Source of the DNA: Candidatus Desulfaltia sp.
Lineage (GTDB): Bacteria > Desulfobacterota > Desulfobacteria > Desulfobacterales > ETH-SRB1
Direction of reading: 5' to 3'
DNA: 64,000 nucleotides
NCBI GenBank assembly: GCA_030656555.1
Contig: JAUSPN010000045.1
Span: 1-64,000 of the forward strand
Position 1 is the first letter of the stretch, and the number at the start of each line of letters is the position of its first letter. The translations under genes were made by a program, and so were the position numbers. The notes beneath the pieces are model-generated. The model ran no database searches, was not told where the DNA came from, and saw only the letters and a list, made by a program, of their open reading frames with translations. Shown piece after piece: positions 1 to 7,837 of this stretch.

Positions 1-1
1 A

Positions 2-34
2 CGTAAAGAAGAACGACAGCAAAAATTATTTTAA
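2..34 (+). CDS. 3' end of an unidentified gene (partial)
   Basis: A reading frame enters from the left edge and ends at a TAA, giving the tail RKEERQQKLF. It is the only plausible coding remnant before parA. In related genomes rsmG/gidB often precedes parA, but ten residues cannot identify it. No start is visible. Confidence 0.3.
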   Translation, partial: RKEERQQKLF

Positions 35-160
35 TCAGAGTTTGGGACAACTCATCCTTGCCCCCTCAGGAGGCAAGGCAGTTTCATCCCCTTCCAGGGG
101 TTATTCCAAAGCCAGCCCCTCTGGGGTTGGATATTTACTTATTTGAAAGCTAAATTCATC

Positions 161-228
161 AGGTGTTAAGATGAAGCATTTAATTGTCATATCAATCTCT
201 TAACACTTAACACCTAACACTTAACACG
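161..228. repeat. Inverted repeat of TAACACTTAACACC words
   Basis: AGGTGTTAAG at 161-170 faces a tandem run of TTAACACTTAACACCTAAC words at 200-228. A related short stretch (AGGTGTTAAGTGTTAGGTTA) occurs after the NYN gene near 2893. It is one of several short-word intergenic repeat families in this window. Confidence 0.6.
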
Positions 229-371
229 TTTCGTGAAAAATGGTTTTTTGACTTTTTACGAATGCATCATCCTTATATCCTTTGCAAACATCAAGTTTTA
301 TGTTATTTATTTAAAATTAGCTCCAAAAAAGTTGATAGGATCATAAGGATTCAAGAAGTCAGGGGGTCTAA

Positions 372-418
372 TCCTTGAACCTTTGAACCTTTGAACCTTT
401 GAACCCTGAACCTTTGAA
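372..418. repeat. Tandem GAACCTTT words before parA
   Basis: Direct repeats of the ten-base word CCTTTGAACC run almost to the parA start. The same word family recurs at about 2150, 2930, 11205, 20260, 31060, 39510, 41190 and 55550, often as inverted arms. There are no spacers, so it is not a CRISPR array. Confidence 0.7.
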
Positions 419-428
419 CGATTATATT

Positions 429-1205
429 ATGTCACATATTATATGTATAGCCAACCAGAAAGGCGGCGTGGGCAAAACTACCACGGCAATTAATCTGTCG
501 GCAGCCTTGGCTGTTTCGGAAAAGAGGACCCTTTTAGTTGATTGTGATCCGCAGGGTAATGCTACAACTGGAATCGGGCTGGATAAAAACTCTATTGATA
601 AAACCTTGTATCATGGCTTAATCGGCAAAGCCACCGCAAAGAGTCTTGTCGTAGACAGCGAAATAGATTGTTTAAAGGTTATTCCTTCACGCGTAGAGCT
701 TATAGGGTTTGAAGTCGAAATGATGTCCGAGCCAAATCGTGAAACTGCTTTAAAGAATCTTCTTGCCCAGCTTGTTGATTCCTTTGAATATATCATTATA
801 GACAGCCCGCCCTCTTTAAGCCTTCTTACAGTTAACGCTTTGACGGCCGCCGACTACATGCTGATTCCACTTCAGTGCGAGTTTTATGCATTGGAAGGGC
901 TTGGACAGCTTTTACAAACGGTACGGCGCGTCAAGCAAAACCTTAATCCAAACCTTAAAATCGCCGGTATTCTTTTAACCATGTTTGACAAGAGAACCAA
1001 TCTCTCGCAGCAGGTTGCCGAAGAGGCGGAAAAACATTTTAAGAATCTGTTATTTAAAACTATTATTTACAGAAATGTGCGTTTGGGAGAGGCCCCAAGT
1101 TTTGGCAAGCCTATATTGCTTTATGATGCTGTTTCAACAGGAGCGCAAAACTACTTTAATCTGGCAAAGGAGATAATGGGAGCGCAATGCAAAATAAAAA
1201 AATAA
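429..1205 (+). CDS. parA: ParA-family chromosome partitioning ATPase
   Basis: Soj/ParA ATPase of the ParABS chromosome segregation system, which binds DNA non-specifically and is stimulated by ParB. The deviant Walker A motif KGGVGKTT (residues 11-18), the Walker A' Asp pair in VDCDPQ (38-40) and a Walker B segment IIIDSPPSL near 125 are visible. The frame is open ten codons upstream to 399, but that part translates a GAACCTTT repeat, so I place the start at 429 (MSHIICIANQ), giving 258 aa, typical for the family. parB follows with a 19-base overlap, indicating one operon. No strong ribosome binding site is visible. Confidence 0.95.
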   Translation: MSHIICIANQKGGVGKTTTAINLSAALAVSEKRTLLVDCDPQGNATTGIGLDKNSIDKTLYHGLIGKATAKSLVVDSEIDCLKVIPSRVELIGFEVEMMSEPNRETALKNLLAQLVDSFEYIIIDSPPSLSLLTVNALTAADYMLIPLQCEFYALEGLGQLLQTVRRVKQNLNPNLKIAGILLTMFDKRTNLSQQVAEEAEKHFKNLLFKTIIYRNVRLGEAPSFGKPILLYDAVSTGAQNYFNLAKEIMGAQCKIKK

Positions 1206-2095
1206 AAAAAGAGGCCGGTTTGGCCCCGAAAAAGCGCGGGAAACTGGCTTTGGGAAGAGGCCTTGACTCCCTTCTCCCTGATATTAATACTGTTGAGAAT
1301 AGTTCAAAAGAGTATTTTCTGTGTGATATCGGACTAATTCGTTCAAACCGGTATCAGCCACGCCTGCAGTTTTCCAAAGATCAGCTGGATGAATTGAGCC
1401 GCTCAATCAAAGAGCAGGGAATGATTCAGCCTCTTTTGGTCAGAAAGGACGCAGCCGGTTATGAGCTTATCGCCGGTGAAAGACGCCTCCGTGCTTCTAA
1501 AATAGCAGGGCTTGATAAGGTGCCGGTTGTTATAAAGGATATCTCAGATGAAAATATGCTGGAGATTTCCATTGTTGAAAATATTCAGCGTGAGGACTTA
1601 AATGCTATGGAAGAGGCCGAAGCATACCATCGTCTCATTGCCGAATTCAATTTTACGCAAGATCAGGTTGCGCTGCGTGTAGGGAAAAGCAGGCCGGCTA
1701 TAGCTAATTTTTTGAGGCTAAGGCAGTTACCTGAAGAAATAAAATCCAGCATAATGGATAATAGTTTGGCCATGGGACATGCAAGAGCTTTGCTTGGCGC
1801 CGGAACATCGGCACAGCAAAGGGCTGCATGGCGGGCCGTTGTTTCAAAAGGGTTGTCGGTCAGGGAAACCGAATCCCTGGTAAAACAATTGAAATCAGAA
1901 AAGAAAAGCCCAAAAAAGTCTAAGCCGGGTTCGGAAGAAATATATCTTAAAGATCTTGCAGAGGATTTTTCGCGTTGTTTAGGCACCAAGGTACAGATCA
2001 AAAAACATGGGCAAAAAGGAAAGGTTGTAATCGATTTTTACACAAATGATGATCTCAACCGCCTGATCGGCCTTTTCGCAACCGTTCACGGTTAA
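1187..2095 (+). CDS. parB: ParB-family partition protein
   Basis: ParB/Spo0J DNA-binding CTPase that loads at parS and partners ParA. The sequence shows a basic N-terminus with GRGLDSLL (about 23-30; ParB N-termini contact ParA), the ParB/Srx domain with the CTP-binding arginine patch GERRLRA (97-103), the NIQREDL box near 131, and the KorB-like helix-turn-helix (about 150-180, including GKSRPAIANFLRL). The C-terminal dimerisation part is about 60 residues. Length 302 aa is usual. It overlaps the parA end by 19 bases. I found no canonical parS (TGTTTCACGTGAAACA) in the window. Confidence 0.95.
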   Translation: MQNKKIKKEAGLAPKKRGKLALGRGLDSLLPDINTVENSSKEYFLCDIGLIRSNRYQPRLQFSKDQLDELSRSIKEQGMIQPLLVRKDAAGYELIAGERRLRASKIAGLDKVPVVIKDISDENMLEISIVENIQREDLNAMEEAEAYHRLIAEFNFTQDQVALRVGKSRPAIANFLRLRQLPEEIKSSIMDNSLAMGHARALLGAGTSAQQRAAWRAVVSKGLSVRETESLVKQLKSEKKSPKKSKPGSEEIYLKDLAEDFSRCLGTKVQIKKHGQKGKVVIDFYTNDDLNRLIGLFATVHG

Positions 2096-2149
2096 CCGTT
2101 ACACCTTTTTAAACACATATAACCTAAAGTGATCGGTTTCAGGTTTAGA

Positions 2150-2362
2150 GTTCAAGGTTCAAAGGTTATAGCCTACTGATATACTTAACTTTATAACACA
2201 ATACTCAGATTAGTCTCTTTCACCCATTGGGTGAAACACAACATGCGCCCCTATCAGGGCCTTCGGCCACCTTTAGCCAATGGCTAATAGCCAATAGTCA
2301 AAGGTAAAGCGAAGCTTTCCAGGGCTCTTCAACCTGGAACCGTGAACCGCTCAACCCAGGTA
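2150..2362 (+). repeat. GTTCAAGG-arm intergenic element, copy A
   Basis: Arms of GTTCAAGGTTCAAAGG (about 2150-2168) and a GAACCGTGAACCG arm (about 2335-2352) flank a core (2164-2247) with the palindrome TTTCACCCATTGGGTGAAA. The core recurs in reverse orientation at 55629-55713 with roughly 85% identity by eye. This copy also carries an extra stretch of TAGCCAAT words (2272-2300) not present in the other. It ends just before the NYN gene. Confidence 0.7.
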
Positions 2363-2367
2363 TAAAT

Positions 2368-2889
2368 ATGTCCATTCATATTATTATAGATGGCTATAAT
2401 CTTATTCGACAGTCAGCCAGGCTAAGCGTTGTTGACAGCAGGGATATACAGTCAGGCAGAGAGGCTTTGCTTGAGACTCTTGCTGAATACAGAAAAATAA
2501 AGCAACACAAAATAACGGTAGTTTTTGATGGGACAAATGCTCCTTCCTTTTCACGGCGCGGAGAAAAACTAAATGGAGTCAAAATACTATTTTCCCGTAA
2601 TGGAGAGTTGGCCGATACCGTGATTAAGAGCATGGCGGCTGTGGAAAGAGAAAAGGCTTTAATTGTCAGCTCTGATCTGGATATTGTAAGTTATGCTGAA
2701 TCTCAGGGCGCTGCCACTATAAGCTCGCCGGAGTTTGAAGAAAAGGTGACAATGGCTGCGTCCATTGATGCCAATGTATCCGGCATGGAAGATAACGGTG
2801 GCTGGGTTCCGACAACCAAAAAAAAGGGGCCCAGCAGACGTTTGTCAAAAAAAAAGCGGCAAAGCAGAGTCAAGATAAACAAACTTTAA
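2368..2889 (+). CDS. NYN-domain (YacP-like) ribonuclease
   Basis: A PIN-like NYN domain protein of the YacP/Rae1 type, a family of predicted or known metal-dependent RNases. The expected acidic positions are visible in IDGYN (residues 7-11), in VFDG near 50 and in SSDLDIV near 98. The last 30 residues are strongly basic (KKKGPSRRLSKKKRQ), consistent with RNA contact. Length 173 aa is normal for the family. It sits alone between repeat-rich gaps, so no operon partner helps with function; the substrate is unknown. Confidence 0.8.
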   Translation: MSIHIIIDGYNLIRQSARLSVVDSRDIQSGREALLETLAEYRKIKQHKITVVFDGTNAPSFSRRGEKLNGVKILFSRNGELADTVIKSMAAVEREKALIVSSDLDIVSYAESQGAATISSPEFEEKVTMAASIDANVSGMEDNGGWVPTTKKKGPSRRLSKKKRQSRVKINKL

Positions 2890-2968
2890 TCATCAGGTGT
2901 TAAGTGTTAGGTTAAAGCAATACCTCTGAACCGTGAACCGACAACCGCGAACGGATACAAGAGTTAAT

Positions 2969-3388
2969 ATGAAACAGATATGTGTAATTGACGGACAGGG
3001 TGGCGGCATAGGAAGCGCTATCATTAAAAGGCTCAAGGAGTTGCTTAAAGAGACTGTTGAAATTGTCGCATTGGGAACAAATGCGATTGCAACGGCTCAG
3101 ATGCTGAAGGCAAAAGCAAATAGAGGCGCTTCCGGAGAAAATGCCATTGTTCAGACAGTAAAACAGGTAGATATTATTATTTGTCCCATAGGTATAATTA
3201 TTGCCAATGCCATGATGGGGGAGGTCACACCAAAAATTGCCGAGGCAGTAGCAAGCAGCCCGGCAAAAAAAATGCTTATTCCTCTTTCCAGGGAAAATAT
3301 TGAAATTGTGGGAATATCTTCTGCCCCGCTACCGCATCTTATTGATACGCTTATAGAGAAAAATTTAAAACACTTTTTGAATGATTGA
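2969..3388 (+). CDS. DUF3842 family protein
   Basis: A 139-aa protein starting MKQICVIDGQGGGIG at 2969; the frame is open to 2933 but the extra codons translate a GAACCGTGAACCG repeat. The N-terminal glycine-rich loop after a hydrophobic strand looks like a Rossmann-type nucleotide-binding turn. No function is established for this family. As is commonly seen in anaerobes, it lies next to a CooT-like gene, suggesting a shared role, possibly in metal cofactor handling, but that is inference. Confidence 0.75.
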   Translation: MKQICVIDGQGGGIGSAIIKRLKELLKETVEIVALGTNAIATAQMLKAKANRGASGENAIVQTVKQVDIIICPIGIIIANAMMGEVTPKIAEAVASSPAKKMLIPLSRENIEIVGISSAPLPHLIDTLIEKNLKHFLND

Positions 3389-3753
3389 TTAATCAGCCTA
3401 AACCATTACCCATGGTAGTGGTAGCATAAAAAGGTTTTACCGTTACAGTAATTAGTTAAGAGTGCCTAAAGTGCACTAAAGTGCCTAAAATGCCTAAAGT
3501 TAAGGAATCCTGCCATTTATAACTGCCTGCCGGCAGGTGGGTTCCTCTATGCCCTCAATGCACTGGCAAGAGAGTGATTGCAAATCCTTGTGTCTTTGGT
3601 TATCAATCAACACGCCGAAGGCGTACCATAACTTTAGGCAATTTAGCTCACTTTAGGCACTTAACAGTCTGTCAGAGTACCTTTGAGGACTAATATAAAC
3701 AAGTCACCTTCTATGGGGGTGGTAATTTAATTAGAAAATAAGGAATAAATGCC
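3389..3753. other. Intergenic region with CTAAAGTGC inverted repeat
   Basis: A 365-base gap. Its main content is an inverted repeat whose arms are made of CTAAAGTGC words (3455-3665). A smaller GCCTGCCGGCAGG palindrome lies at 3524-3536. The stretch before cooT has AAGGAAT as a probable ribosome binding site. No RNA gene or ORF was recognised. Confidence 0.6.
3455..3665. repeat. Inverted repeat, GTTAAGaGTGCCTAAAGTG arms
   Basis: The left arm GTTAAGAGTGCCTAAAGTG (3455-3473) matches the right arm CACTTTAGGCACTTAAC (3649-3665), and both arms repeat the CTAAAGTGC word several times. About 210 bases overall. It is MITE-like in layout; no target duplication is obvious. Confidence 0.65.
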
Positions 3754-3939
3754 ATGTGTGAAGCAAATGTTTATATGATTAAAGGAGAAGAGGAAGAGAT
3801 GATTATGGAGGCTGTTGATACAGTCGAACCCGAAGATGATGGTCTCAAATTAACCAGCATATTCGGAGAACAGAAATTCTTGAATGCCCGCATACATTCG
3901 CTCGCCCTTGTAGATCATAAGATTTTCCTGAAAGAATAA
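3754..3939 (+). CDS. cooT: CooT-family nickel-binding protein
   Basis: A 61-aa protein matching the small CooT family. CooT dimers bind one nickel through the N-terminal Met-Cys, and Cys2 is present here (MCEANVYMIKG). The conserved body TSIFGEQKFLNARIHSLALV is intact. In CO-oxidising bacteria CooT assists nickel delivery to carbon monoxide dehydrogenase; many anaerobes carry it away from coo genes, as here. The stop codon is directly followed by the ispH start, so it is probably cotranscribed with the next gene. Confidence 0.85.
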   Translation: MCEANVYMIKGEEEEMIMEAVDTVEPEDDGLKLTSIFGEQKFLNARIHSLALVDHKIFLKE

Positions 3940-5667
3940 ATGAAAATATTAATCGCTAAGACCGCCGGCTTCTGTATGGGCGTTCGCAGAGCGGTTGAAA
4001 TAGCTCTGAATACCCCCGGCAAACATATAGAACCTATTTGCACTTATGGCCCCCTTATCCATAACTCCCACGTCCTGAGCCTTTTAAAGGGAAAAGGAAT
4101 ATCTGTATTAGATCATATTCCGGAGCATGGAACAGGCACTGTTATTATAAGGGCTCATGGAGTCCCACCTCAAACAAAAGAGAGCCTTGAAAAAGCCGGT
4201 TTTAATGTCGTTGATGCCACATGCCCTCGTGTTATTAAAGTACAGAACATAATTCATAAACATGCAAAGATTGGCTATTCATCAATAATTATCGGAGACC
4301 AGGATCATCCGGAGGTTATCGGTTTGCTCGGTTATGCGATGGGAAACGGATGTGTTGCAAACAGCATTAAACAACTTGATTCTCTGCCGGCATTTGAAAA
4401 GGCTATACTCGTAGCTCAGACAACTCAGGATGTTCTTTTTTTTGAAGAGATTAAAAAATGGGTGGGGAGTAAATTTCCGGTTTATAAGATTTTTGATACA
4501 ATTTGTGATTCAACTTCAAAGCGGCAGGTTGAAGTTAACTGTATGGCAAAATCTGTAGATGCGATAATAGTGGTTGGGGGCCGTAACAGCGGAAACACGA
4601 AAAGGCTTGCCGAGATTGCATATAGGTCTGGTAAACCTGCATATCATATTGAATCAGAAACGGAACTTGATATGAAGAGTCTGGCTTCAGCTAGATGTAT
4701 AGGCATAACATCCGGTGCTTCCACGCCTAACTGGATCATCAAAAGGGTTTACAGGGCTCTCGAGGGGTTGTCGTTTAAAAAGGAGAAGATCTGGCGCAGG
4801 ATTCTTTTTTCCATTCAGCGTTTGCTTCTTTTGACAAATATCTATGTGTCCCTTGGGGCAGGGTGTTTATGCTATGCCTGCGCCCAACTTCAGGGGATTG
4901 GGATATTTTTTCCGCATGTTTTTATATCTATATTGTATATTCAATCAATGCATATATTAAACAACCTGACGGGAAACAAGGCAGACCTTTACAATGATCC
5001 GGGCAGAGCATCTTTTTATAGCAAAAACAAACTGTTTCTTGCGATTTTGTCTTTGGTCGCCGGCGGTTCCGGACTGATTACAGCTTATACCATGGGATTG
5101 ATGCCTTTTTTATTCCTTCTTGTAATGAGTATAATGGGGCTTTCTTATAATTTAAGGCTCATACCTGATTGTTTTACGGGTGTGAGGTACAGAAGAATAA
5201 GGGATCTCCCGGGTTCAAAAACCATTCTTATTGCTCTGGCATGGGGGATCGTTACATCCCTGTTTCCGTTTTTGTCTGTATCCGGGGGAATAGACGCGGG
5301 TTCAGTATTGGTATTTATATGGTCAACATCTATTGTATTTGCAAGGACCGCCTTTTTCGATATTCTTGACATGCAGGGAGACAGAATCGTGGGCAAGGAG
5401 ACAATCCCAATTCTGTTGGGGGAAAAGGGTTCGTTGCGCCTTTTAAAGGGTATACTGATAATTATTATAGCTGTTTTAGTCCTGTCAAGCGCATTTCATA
5501 TTCTCTCCAGCCTTGGCTTTATTCTTGCCGTAATCCCGATTTCCATGTTTTTAGTTTTTTCAGCTTATGAAAAAGGTTATATGCTGCCAGGCATCAGGCT
5601 TGAATTTCTGGTCGAAACCCACTTTATCCTTGCGGGAGCCATTACCTTTTTATGGTCAGTAGTTTGA
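3940..5667 (+). CDS. ispH: IspH (HMBPP reductase) fused to a UbiA-type prenyltransferase
   Basis: Residues 1-280 are a complete IspH, the last enzyme of the MEP isoprenoid pathway, making IPP and DMAPP with a 4Fe-4S cluster. The three cluster cysteines are C12, C95 and C189, and the HNSHVL and DHPEV substrate-site segments are present. From about residue 288 to 575 follows a multi-pass membrane domain of the UbiA superfamily. It has an NNLTGNKADLYND first motif (341-353), a variant of NDxxDxxxD, and a cleaner DILDMQGD second motif (474-481). The natural prenyl acceptor is unknown. Fusion could channel the C5 product to the membrane, but that is inference. Translation is probably coupled to cooT (zero spacing). 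Confidence 0.92.
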   Translation: MKILIAKTAGFCMGVRRAVEIALNTPGKHIEPICTYGPLIHNSHVLSLLKGKGISVLDHIPEHGTGTVIIRAHGVPPQTKESLEKAGFNVVDATCPRVIKVQNIIHKHAKIGYSSIIIGDQDHPEVIGLLGYAMGNGCVANSIKQLDSLPAFEKAILVAQTTQDVLFFEEIKKWVGSKFPVYKIFDTICDSTSKRQVEVNCMAKSVDAIIVVGGRNSGNTKRLAEIAYRSGKPAYHIESETELDMKSLASARCIGITSGASTPNWIIKRVYRALEGLSFKKEKIWRRILFSIQRLLLLTNIYVSLGAGCLCYACAQLQGIGIFFPHVFISILYIQSMHILNNLTGNKADLYNDPGRASFYSKNKLFLAILSLVAGGSGLITAYTMGLMPFLFLLVMSIMGLSYNLRLIPDCFTGVRYRRIRDLPGSKTILIALAWGIVTSLFPFLSVSGGIDAGSVLVFIWSTSIVFARTAFFDILDMQGDRIVGKETIPILLGEKGSLRLLKGILIIIIAVLVLSSAFHILSSLGFILAVIPISMFLVFSAYEKGYMLPGIRLEFLVETHFILAGAITFLWSVV

Positions 5668-5690
5668 GAAATTGAGGGATTGAAAAAAAT

Positions 5691-5888
5691 GAACATTGAA
5701 CGGATTAAAAGACGAACGTCGAACATCGAACATCGAACGTCTAACATCGAATTTTGAATAAGGAATTCTGCCAATTTTAATCCACAGATTACGCAAAACA
5801 TTCAATATTCAATCGACAATATTCAATTGAAAGAGCAGAGCGATATCATTATTCGACGTTCGACGTTCAAAGTTCGATGTTGGACGTT
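5691..5888. repeat. Inverted repeat of GTTCGATGTT words
   Basis: Arms of GAACGTCGAACATCGAACAT type (5691-5750) face GACGTTCGACGTTCAAAGTT (about 5857-5888). A spacer of AT-rich CAATATTCAAT words lies between. It sits between the convergent ispH-ubiA and plsY genes. The right part, from GAGCGATATCATTATTCGAC onward, is nearly repeated before the glycerate kinase at 13790-13851. Confidence 0.7.
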
Positions 5889-5898
5889 TATCTTTCTT

Positions 5899-6513
5899 TC
5901 ATATAACCGGTTCTGTGCCGGACAGGAGCCGTTTAATATTGTCTGTGTGGCGGAAAAAGATAAAGCTTGTGGTTATAAGGCCGCATGCTGTTAAGGGAAT
6001 GGAATGGCTTGTCAGCCAGACAGCCACAGGCAGAACGGCCGCGCCTGAAAGGGATCCTGCAGACACACGTCTGGACAGAAACATAAACAGGACAAATGTT
6101 AAAATGGCGACAAGACATGCTATTGGTGAAATTATTATAAAGCAACCGGCCGCGGTTGCGACCCCTTTTCCACCCCCTTTAAATTTCATATAAACAGGAT
6201 AAAGGTGGCCTGAAAAAGCGGAAAGGGCGACAATGGACAGATAGATTTCACCAATTAATTTATCAGCCCCTGCCATAACATATATAACAAGACATACCGG
6301 AAGAGCCCCCTTTAATAGATCGCCGGCAAGGGTGAAGGCTGCCGGCATTGTCCCTGCAACCCGCCGGACATTTGTGGCTCCTATATTTTTGCTTCCTTTT
6401 TGTCTTATATCTATAGAGGCAAATTTTTTAGTTAAAATAAGACCGCACGGGATGGATCCAAGTAAATATGCAAAAACAGAAAGTCCAAAAAGTATAAGAA
6501 TTTCCAGGCACAT
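5899..6513 (-). CDS. plsY: Glycerol-3-phosphate acyltransferase PlsY
   Basis: Integral membrane acyl-phosphate:glycerol-3-phosphate acyltransferase, first acylation step of phospholipid synthesis. The three cytosolic motifs are visible: GSIPCG near residue 20, GSKNIGATNVRR near 40-51, and KGGGKGVATAAG near 110-121. Five or so hydrophobic segments and a length of 204 aa fit the family. It lies convergent to ispH-ubiA and upstream of nothing on its strand except the tRNA-Phe/rsmE side. Confidence 0.93.
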   Translation of the reverse strand: MCLEILILFGLSVFAYLLGSIPCGLILTKKFASIDIRQKGSKNIGATNVRRVAGTMPAAFTLAGDLLKGALPVCLVIYVMAGADKLIGEIYLSIVALSAFSGHLYPVYMKFKGGGKGVATAAGCFIIISPIACLVAILTFVLFMFLSRRVSAGSLSGAAVLPVAVWLTSHSIPLTACGLITTSFIFFRHTDNIKRLLSGTEPVI

Positions 6514-6565
6514 ATTTTTTATGATTAAACTTTTTAAGGTTTGATGAAGTGATAAAAAAGGAAAG

Positions 6566-6638
<73 letters not shown>

Positions 6639-6697
6639 TAAAAATAAAAGATCAAGAATCTTTAAAAAGCTTAATATTAAAGAAGCTGAGATTTTTG

Positions 6698-7450
6698 TCA
6701 AGAATTTTTTATTCCCATATCTCCAAAAAGATACTGAATTAAAACAGATGCTGCAATTGCAGCTGTTTCGGCTCTTAAAATACGGGGGCCAAGTGTGGTG
6801 GTAATAAACCCACAGGCCCTTGCTTTTTCAATTTCTTGTGATGTAAACCCGCCTTCCGGCCCAATCATGATAAATATATTATTAAAACGCCTGTCAGGTT
6901 GTGGCAATGCTAAATTAATCGGTTTTGACTCATTCTCCCAGAAAGCGATTTTCAGTATGCTCTGCATGCTGATATTTAATATATCTTCAAATGATACTGT
7001 CGGCCCGATTTCCATTATACGACCTCGATCGCACTGTTTGAGGGCTTCCTTTGAAATTTCTTTCCATCGGTTTGTGCGATCAATGAGCCGTTTATTATCC
7101 GGTCTGGGAATAGAACGCTTAGAGATAAAGGGCACCCATTTTGTTATCCCAAGTTCAGTAAGCGGTCTGACAAGGTTGTCCATTTTCCTTTGTTTTAAAA
7201 AAGCCTGGGCTACAATAATTTGAACAGGCGATTCGGTTGTTGATGGAAAAGTTCTGATTATCGACACATTAACGCTGCCTGCGGATAAAGATATGATCCT
7301 GGCTTCGTATTCATTGCCGGCGCCGTCAAAAAGAGTTATTATATCTCCTGGCTTTAGCCGCAGAACCTTTTTAATATGTTTTGCATCAGTGCCGCTGACA
7401 ACAGATATAGGCCTGGTTGCCTCTGGTTGTTTGATAAAAAAGCGTCTCAT
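6698..7450 (-). CDS. rsmE: 16S rRNA (uracil-1498-N3)-methyltransferase
   Basis: SPOUT-fold methyltransferase that makes m3U1498 in the ribosomal decoding region. The N-terminal PUA-like domain (about 1-70) contains KHIKKVLRLKPGD; the C-terminal knot has the SAM-binding motifs IGPEGGFTSQE near residue 190 and LGPRILRAETA near 220. Length 250 aa is typical. It is oriented away from the repeat-rich gap at 7451-7837, which should hold its promoter. Confidence 0.93.
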   Translation of the reverse strand: MRRFFIKQPEATRPISVVSGTDAKHIKKVLRLKPGDIITLFDGAGNEYEARIISLSAGSVNVSIIRTFPSTTESPVQIIVAQAFLKQRKMDNLVRPLTELGITKWVPFISKRSIPRPDNKRLIDRTNRWKEISKEALKQCDRGRIMEIGPTVSFEDILNISMQSILKIAFWENESKPINLALPQPDRRFNNIFIMIGPEGGFTSQEIEKARACGFITTTLGPRILRAETAAIAASVLIQYLFGDMGIKNS

Positions 7451-7515
7451 AGTTTTACGCCTCGGAATTTCTATAACTTAGACTCGACTACTCGACCAAT
7501 TTTATGTAACCTAAA

Positions 7516-7670
7516 ATGAGCGATTAGCCATTAGCTTTTAGCTATTAGTCGAACTATATCAAGATGTTATTAAACAATAACATTTCACCCGATGGGTGAT
7601 TAATAAATAATTATACAAATACATATTTCATAAGAGCTAACGGCTAATTGCTAACAGCTAATCGCTTAAC
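7516..7670. repeat. Inverted repeat of TAGC/ATTAGC words
   Basis: The left arm GCGATTAGCCATTAGC (from 7519) pairs imperfectly with the right arm GCTAACAGCTAATCGC (to about 7665), around an AT-rich loop with the palindrome CACCCGATGGGTG. The same word family appears at 2272-2300 and between the tRNAs near 61790-61822. Confidence 0.65.
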
Positions 7671-7741
7671 TTAGTGTAAATGTTTTTTTAAAGAAAAGCA
7701 AATATCTTAAGGTGAAGTTTCATTTTTTTAATGACTTAACC

Positions 7742-7770
7742 TTGACATGTTATATGCTGTATGATAATTT
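7742..7770 (+). promoter_or_regulatory. Probable sigma-70 type promoter
   Basis: TTGACA (7742-7747), 17-base spacer, TAATTT (7765-7770) preceded by TGA as an extended -10. It lies about 70 bases before the acidic-protein gene and would also serve valS. Confidence 0.55.
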
Positions 7771-7837
7771 AAAAAATAAAGATTTGTTAAATATTTCGCA
7801 ATGATATACAGTAATTTTTTATTGCGAGGGGGGTAAT

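Larger units (their letters stand above)
35..428. other. Intergenic leader of parAB with repeats
   Basis: About 390 bases without a gene. It holds GC-rich small palindromes (about 60-132, built on CCCC/GGGG arms), an inverted repeat of TAACACTTAACACC words (161-228), a solitary arm resembling the GACTTTTTACGA inverted repeat found at 13.2 and 48.4 kb (250-269), and a run of GAACCTTT words (about 372-418) ending just before the parA start. I see no clear promoter or Shine-Dalgarno for parA. Confidence 0.6.
7451..7837. other. Divergent intergenic region between rsmE and the acidic-protein gene
   Basis: This 387-base gap contains an inverted repeat of TAGCTATTAG words, a TTTCACCCGATGGGTGA palindrome in its centre, and a recognisable promoter for the rightward transcript. 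No ORF or RNA gene was recognised. Confidence 0.6.

Noticed and set aside
372-418. CRISPR-like direct repeats before parA
   Set aside because: The repeated word is about ten bases, directly tandem, without unique spacers or cas genes; the same word occurs at many other gaps as inverted arms.
2217-2236. parS site for ParB (TTTCACCCATTGGGTGAAA contains TTTCAC and GTGAAA halves)
   Set aside because: The half-sites are separated by seven extra bases compared with the canonical TGTTTCACGTGAAACA, and the palindrome belongs to the core of a dispersed repeat.
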